From Acidimicrobiia bacterium (lineage in GTDB: Bacteria > Actinomycetota > Acidimicrobiia > IMCC26256 > PALSA-555): DNA of 7,016 nucleotides. Position 1 is the first letter of the stretch. Every line of letters starts with the position of its first letter. The stretch spans positions 1 to 7,016 of the forward strand of contig JAFMJM010000127.1 of the NCBI GenBank assembly GCA_017853455.1, read 5' to 3'. The translations under genes and the position numbers were made by a program. Under the pieces are notes generated by a model. That model saw only the letters and a list, made by a program, of their open reading frames with translations. It had not been told where the DNA came from and made no database searches. This document shows, in pieces, positions 6,201 through 7,016 of this stretch.

Positions 6201-6536
6201 ATGGACATCGAAGAGTTCTACGAAGCCGACCCCCGCCGCCAGACCTCCGACGAGGTCAAGTACGGCACCGAGTGGACCGACGCCGCCGGTGGTCGCTACG
6301 AGGTCCTCTGGATCGCCGACACCGGCGAGGTCTACGCGATGTTCGAGCCGATCGAGCCGCTCGTGTCCGACGCCGTCGGCGACATCGTCGTCCAGCACCT
6401 GCCCGTCAAGGCGCTGACCGTCGAGGTGCTCGGCCACCTCCCGACCCGCGAGGCCGCCGACGCCGCGCTCGCGGGCTGGGAGGCCGCCATGCCCGAGGCC
6501 GGCAGCATCGCCTGGGTCCGCGACCGGGTCAGCTGA
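6201..6536 (+). CDS. Small conserved-looking acidic protein of unknown function
   Basis: A 111-residue protein that I cannot assign to a named family. It begins MDIEEFYEADPRRQ, is rich in Asp and Glu, has no signal peptide, membrane helix or Cys pair, and alternates short aromatic/hydrophobic strand-like runs (RYEVLWIADTGEVYAMFEP, about 33-51) with an Ala-rich probable helix (REAADAALAGWEAAM, about 82-96), suggesting a small soluble a/b fold. The ATG at 6201 was chosen because a TAGCAT element lies just upstream and the protein reads as sensible sequence from here; the frame stays open far upstream only as a shadow of other genes. It starts 11 bases after the LacI stop and its end overlaps the convergent CoA-transferase gene by 8 bases. 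Codon use resembles its neighbours. That it is a real gene is likely; its function is unknown. Confidence 0.72.
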   Translation: MDIEEFYEADPRRQTSDEVKYGTEWTDAAGGRYEVLWIADTGEVYAMFEPIEPLVSDAVGDIVVQHLPVKALTVEVLGHLPTREAADAALAGWEAAMPEAGSIAWVRDRVS

Positions 6537-7016
6537 GAAATCCCGACGCCGCGCCCCGGGGTCCGGCGGCGCCACTCCCGACCAACGCCGCGATGGCGGC
6601 GTCGTCGTAGCCCAGCTCGGTCAGCACGGCCAGCGTGTCCGCTCCCGGCGCGGGCGGTCCGGCCGGGATGGCGGTCGGGGTCCCGGTGAGCGTCACCGGG
6701 TGACGGAGCAACGCAACGTCGCAACCCGCGGCGTCGGGGAGCACCTCGTAGGTCCGCAGGTGACGCACCTGGGGGTCGGCGAACACGGCGTCGACGGCGA
6801 GCACCGGGCCCGCCGGGATGTCGACGGCCGTCAGACGCTCGACGCACTCGGCCACGTGGAGTCGGCCGAGGTGCTCCTCGCAGGCCGCGTGGAACGCGTC
6901 ACGGTGCGTCCGGCGGGTCTCCGGCGTCGCGAAGCGAGGGTCGTCGAGGAGCGCGGCCGCTCCGACCGCGTCGAGGAACGCCTCGACCCCCTTGAGCCCG
7001 GCGATGTTGACCCAGC
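6529..7016 (-). CDS. CaiB/BaiF family III CoA-transferase, C-terminal part (5' end beyond window)
   Basis: The frame is open from the right edge to the TGA at 6529-6531 and gives the last 161 residues of a protein of about 400. Reading in from the edge: WVNIAGLKGVEAFLDAVG, then DDPRFATPETRRTHRDAF, then VERLTAVDIPAGPVLAVD and FADPQVRHLRTYEV, followed by a substrate-lid-like RHPVTLTGTP and a closing LAVLTELGYDDAAIAAL helix. This order is typical of the C-terminal region of family III CoA-transferases, which move CoA between acyl-CoA donors and carboxylic acids. The catalytic Asp lies in the N-terminal domain, outside the window. A GTG at 6853-6855 is internal: the family's sequence clearly continues upstream of it. 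The gene converges on the small hypothetical gene with an 8-base overlap. It fits a CoA-thioester catabolic neighbourhood with the dehydratase; the substrate is unknown. Confidence 0.9.
   Translation of the reverse strand, partial: WVNIAGLKGVEAFLDAVGAAALLDDPRFATPETRRTHRDAFHAACEEHLGRLHVAECVERLTAVDIPAGPVLAVDAVFADPQVRHLRTYEVLPDAAGCDVALLRHPVTLTGTPTAIPAGPPAPGADTLAVLTELGYDDAAIAALVGSGAAGPRGAASGFLS

Overview
The window is a very GC-rich, densely coded stretch of bacterial chromosome. GC-ending codons, short gaps, and starts with no ribosome binding site but a TAnnnT-like hexamer a few bases upstream all point to an actinomycete. Actinomycetota is fairly secure; an Acidimicrobiia-like lineage is plausible but not proven. 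There are six genes: five complete and one cut by the right edge. I see no RNA genes, CRISPR array, insertion sequence or phage gene.

Left to right: bases 1-75 are non-coding and hold a 9-bp GC stem that may end transcription of the leftward genes. A leftward block follows: a double-hotdog MaoC/FAS1-like acyl dehydratase (76-1368), its upstream partner, a xanthine-dehydrogenase/CoxL-type molybdopterin subunit (1368-3749; stop and start share one base), and, upstream again, an APH-fold phosphotransferase (3822-5183). A LacI-family regulator (5206-6189) is divergent from the phosphotransferase across only 22 bp. A small unrecognised acidic protein (6201-6536) follows, then the leftward-reading C-terminal part of a CaiB/BaiF CoA-transferase (6529-7016), whose end overlaps the small gene by 8 bp.

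The enzyme set (molybdenum hydroxylase subunit, hydratase, APH-type kinase, family III CoA-transferase) looks catabolic: oxidation, CoA activation, phosphorylation and hydration or dehydration of an organic acid, with the LacI protein as probable local regulator. The substrate cannot be read from the sequence, and treating these genes as one pathway is inference.

The most interesting feature is the 22-bp gap at 5184-5205. The whole gap is an imperfect palindrome (9 of 11 pairs) with identical 6-base spacers between a -10-like hexamer and each start codon. It appears to be two back-to-back leaderless promoters sharing a core, and possibly the operator of the LacI protein. Also notable: the CoxL-like protein has the form II AYRGAGR motif and no small or medium subunit gene in view, and the phosphotransferase has an altered catalytic loop.
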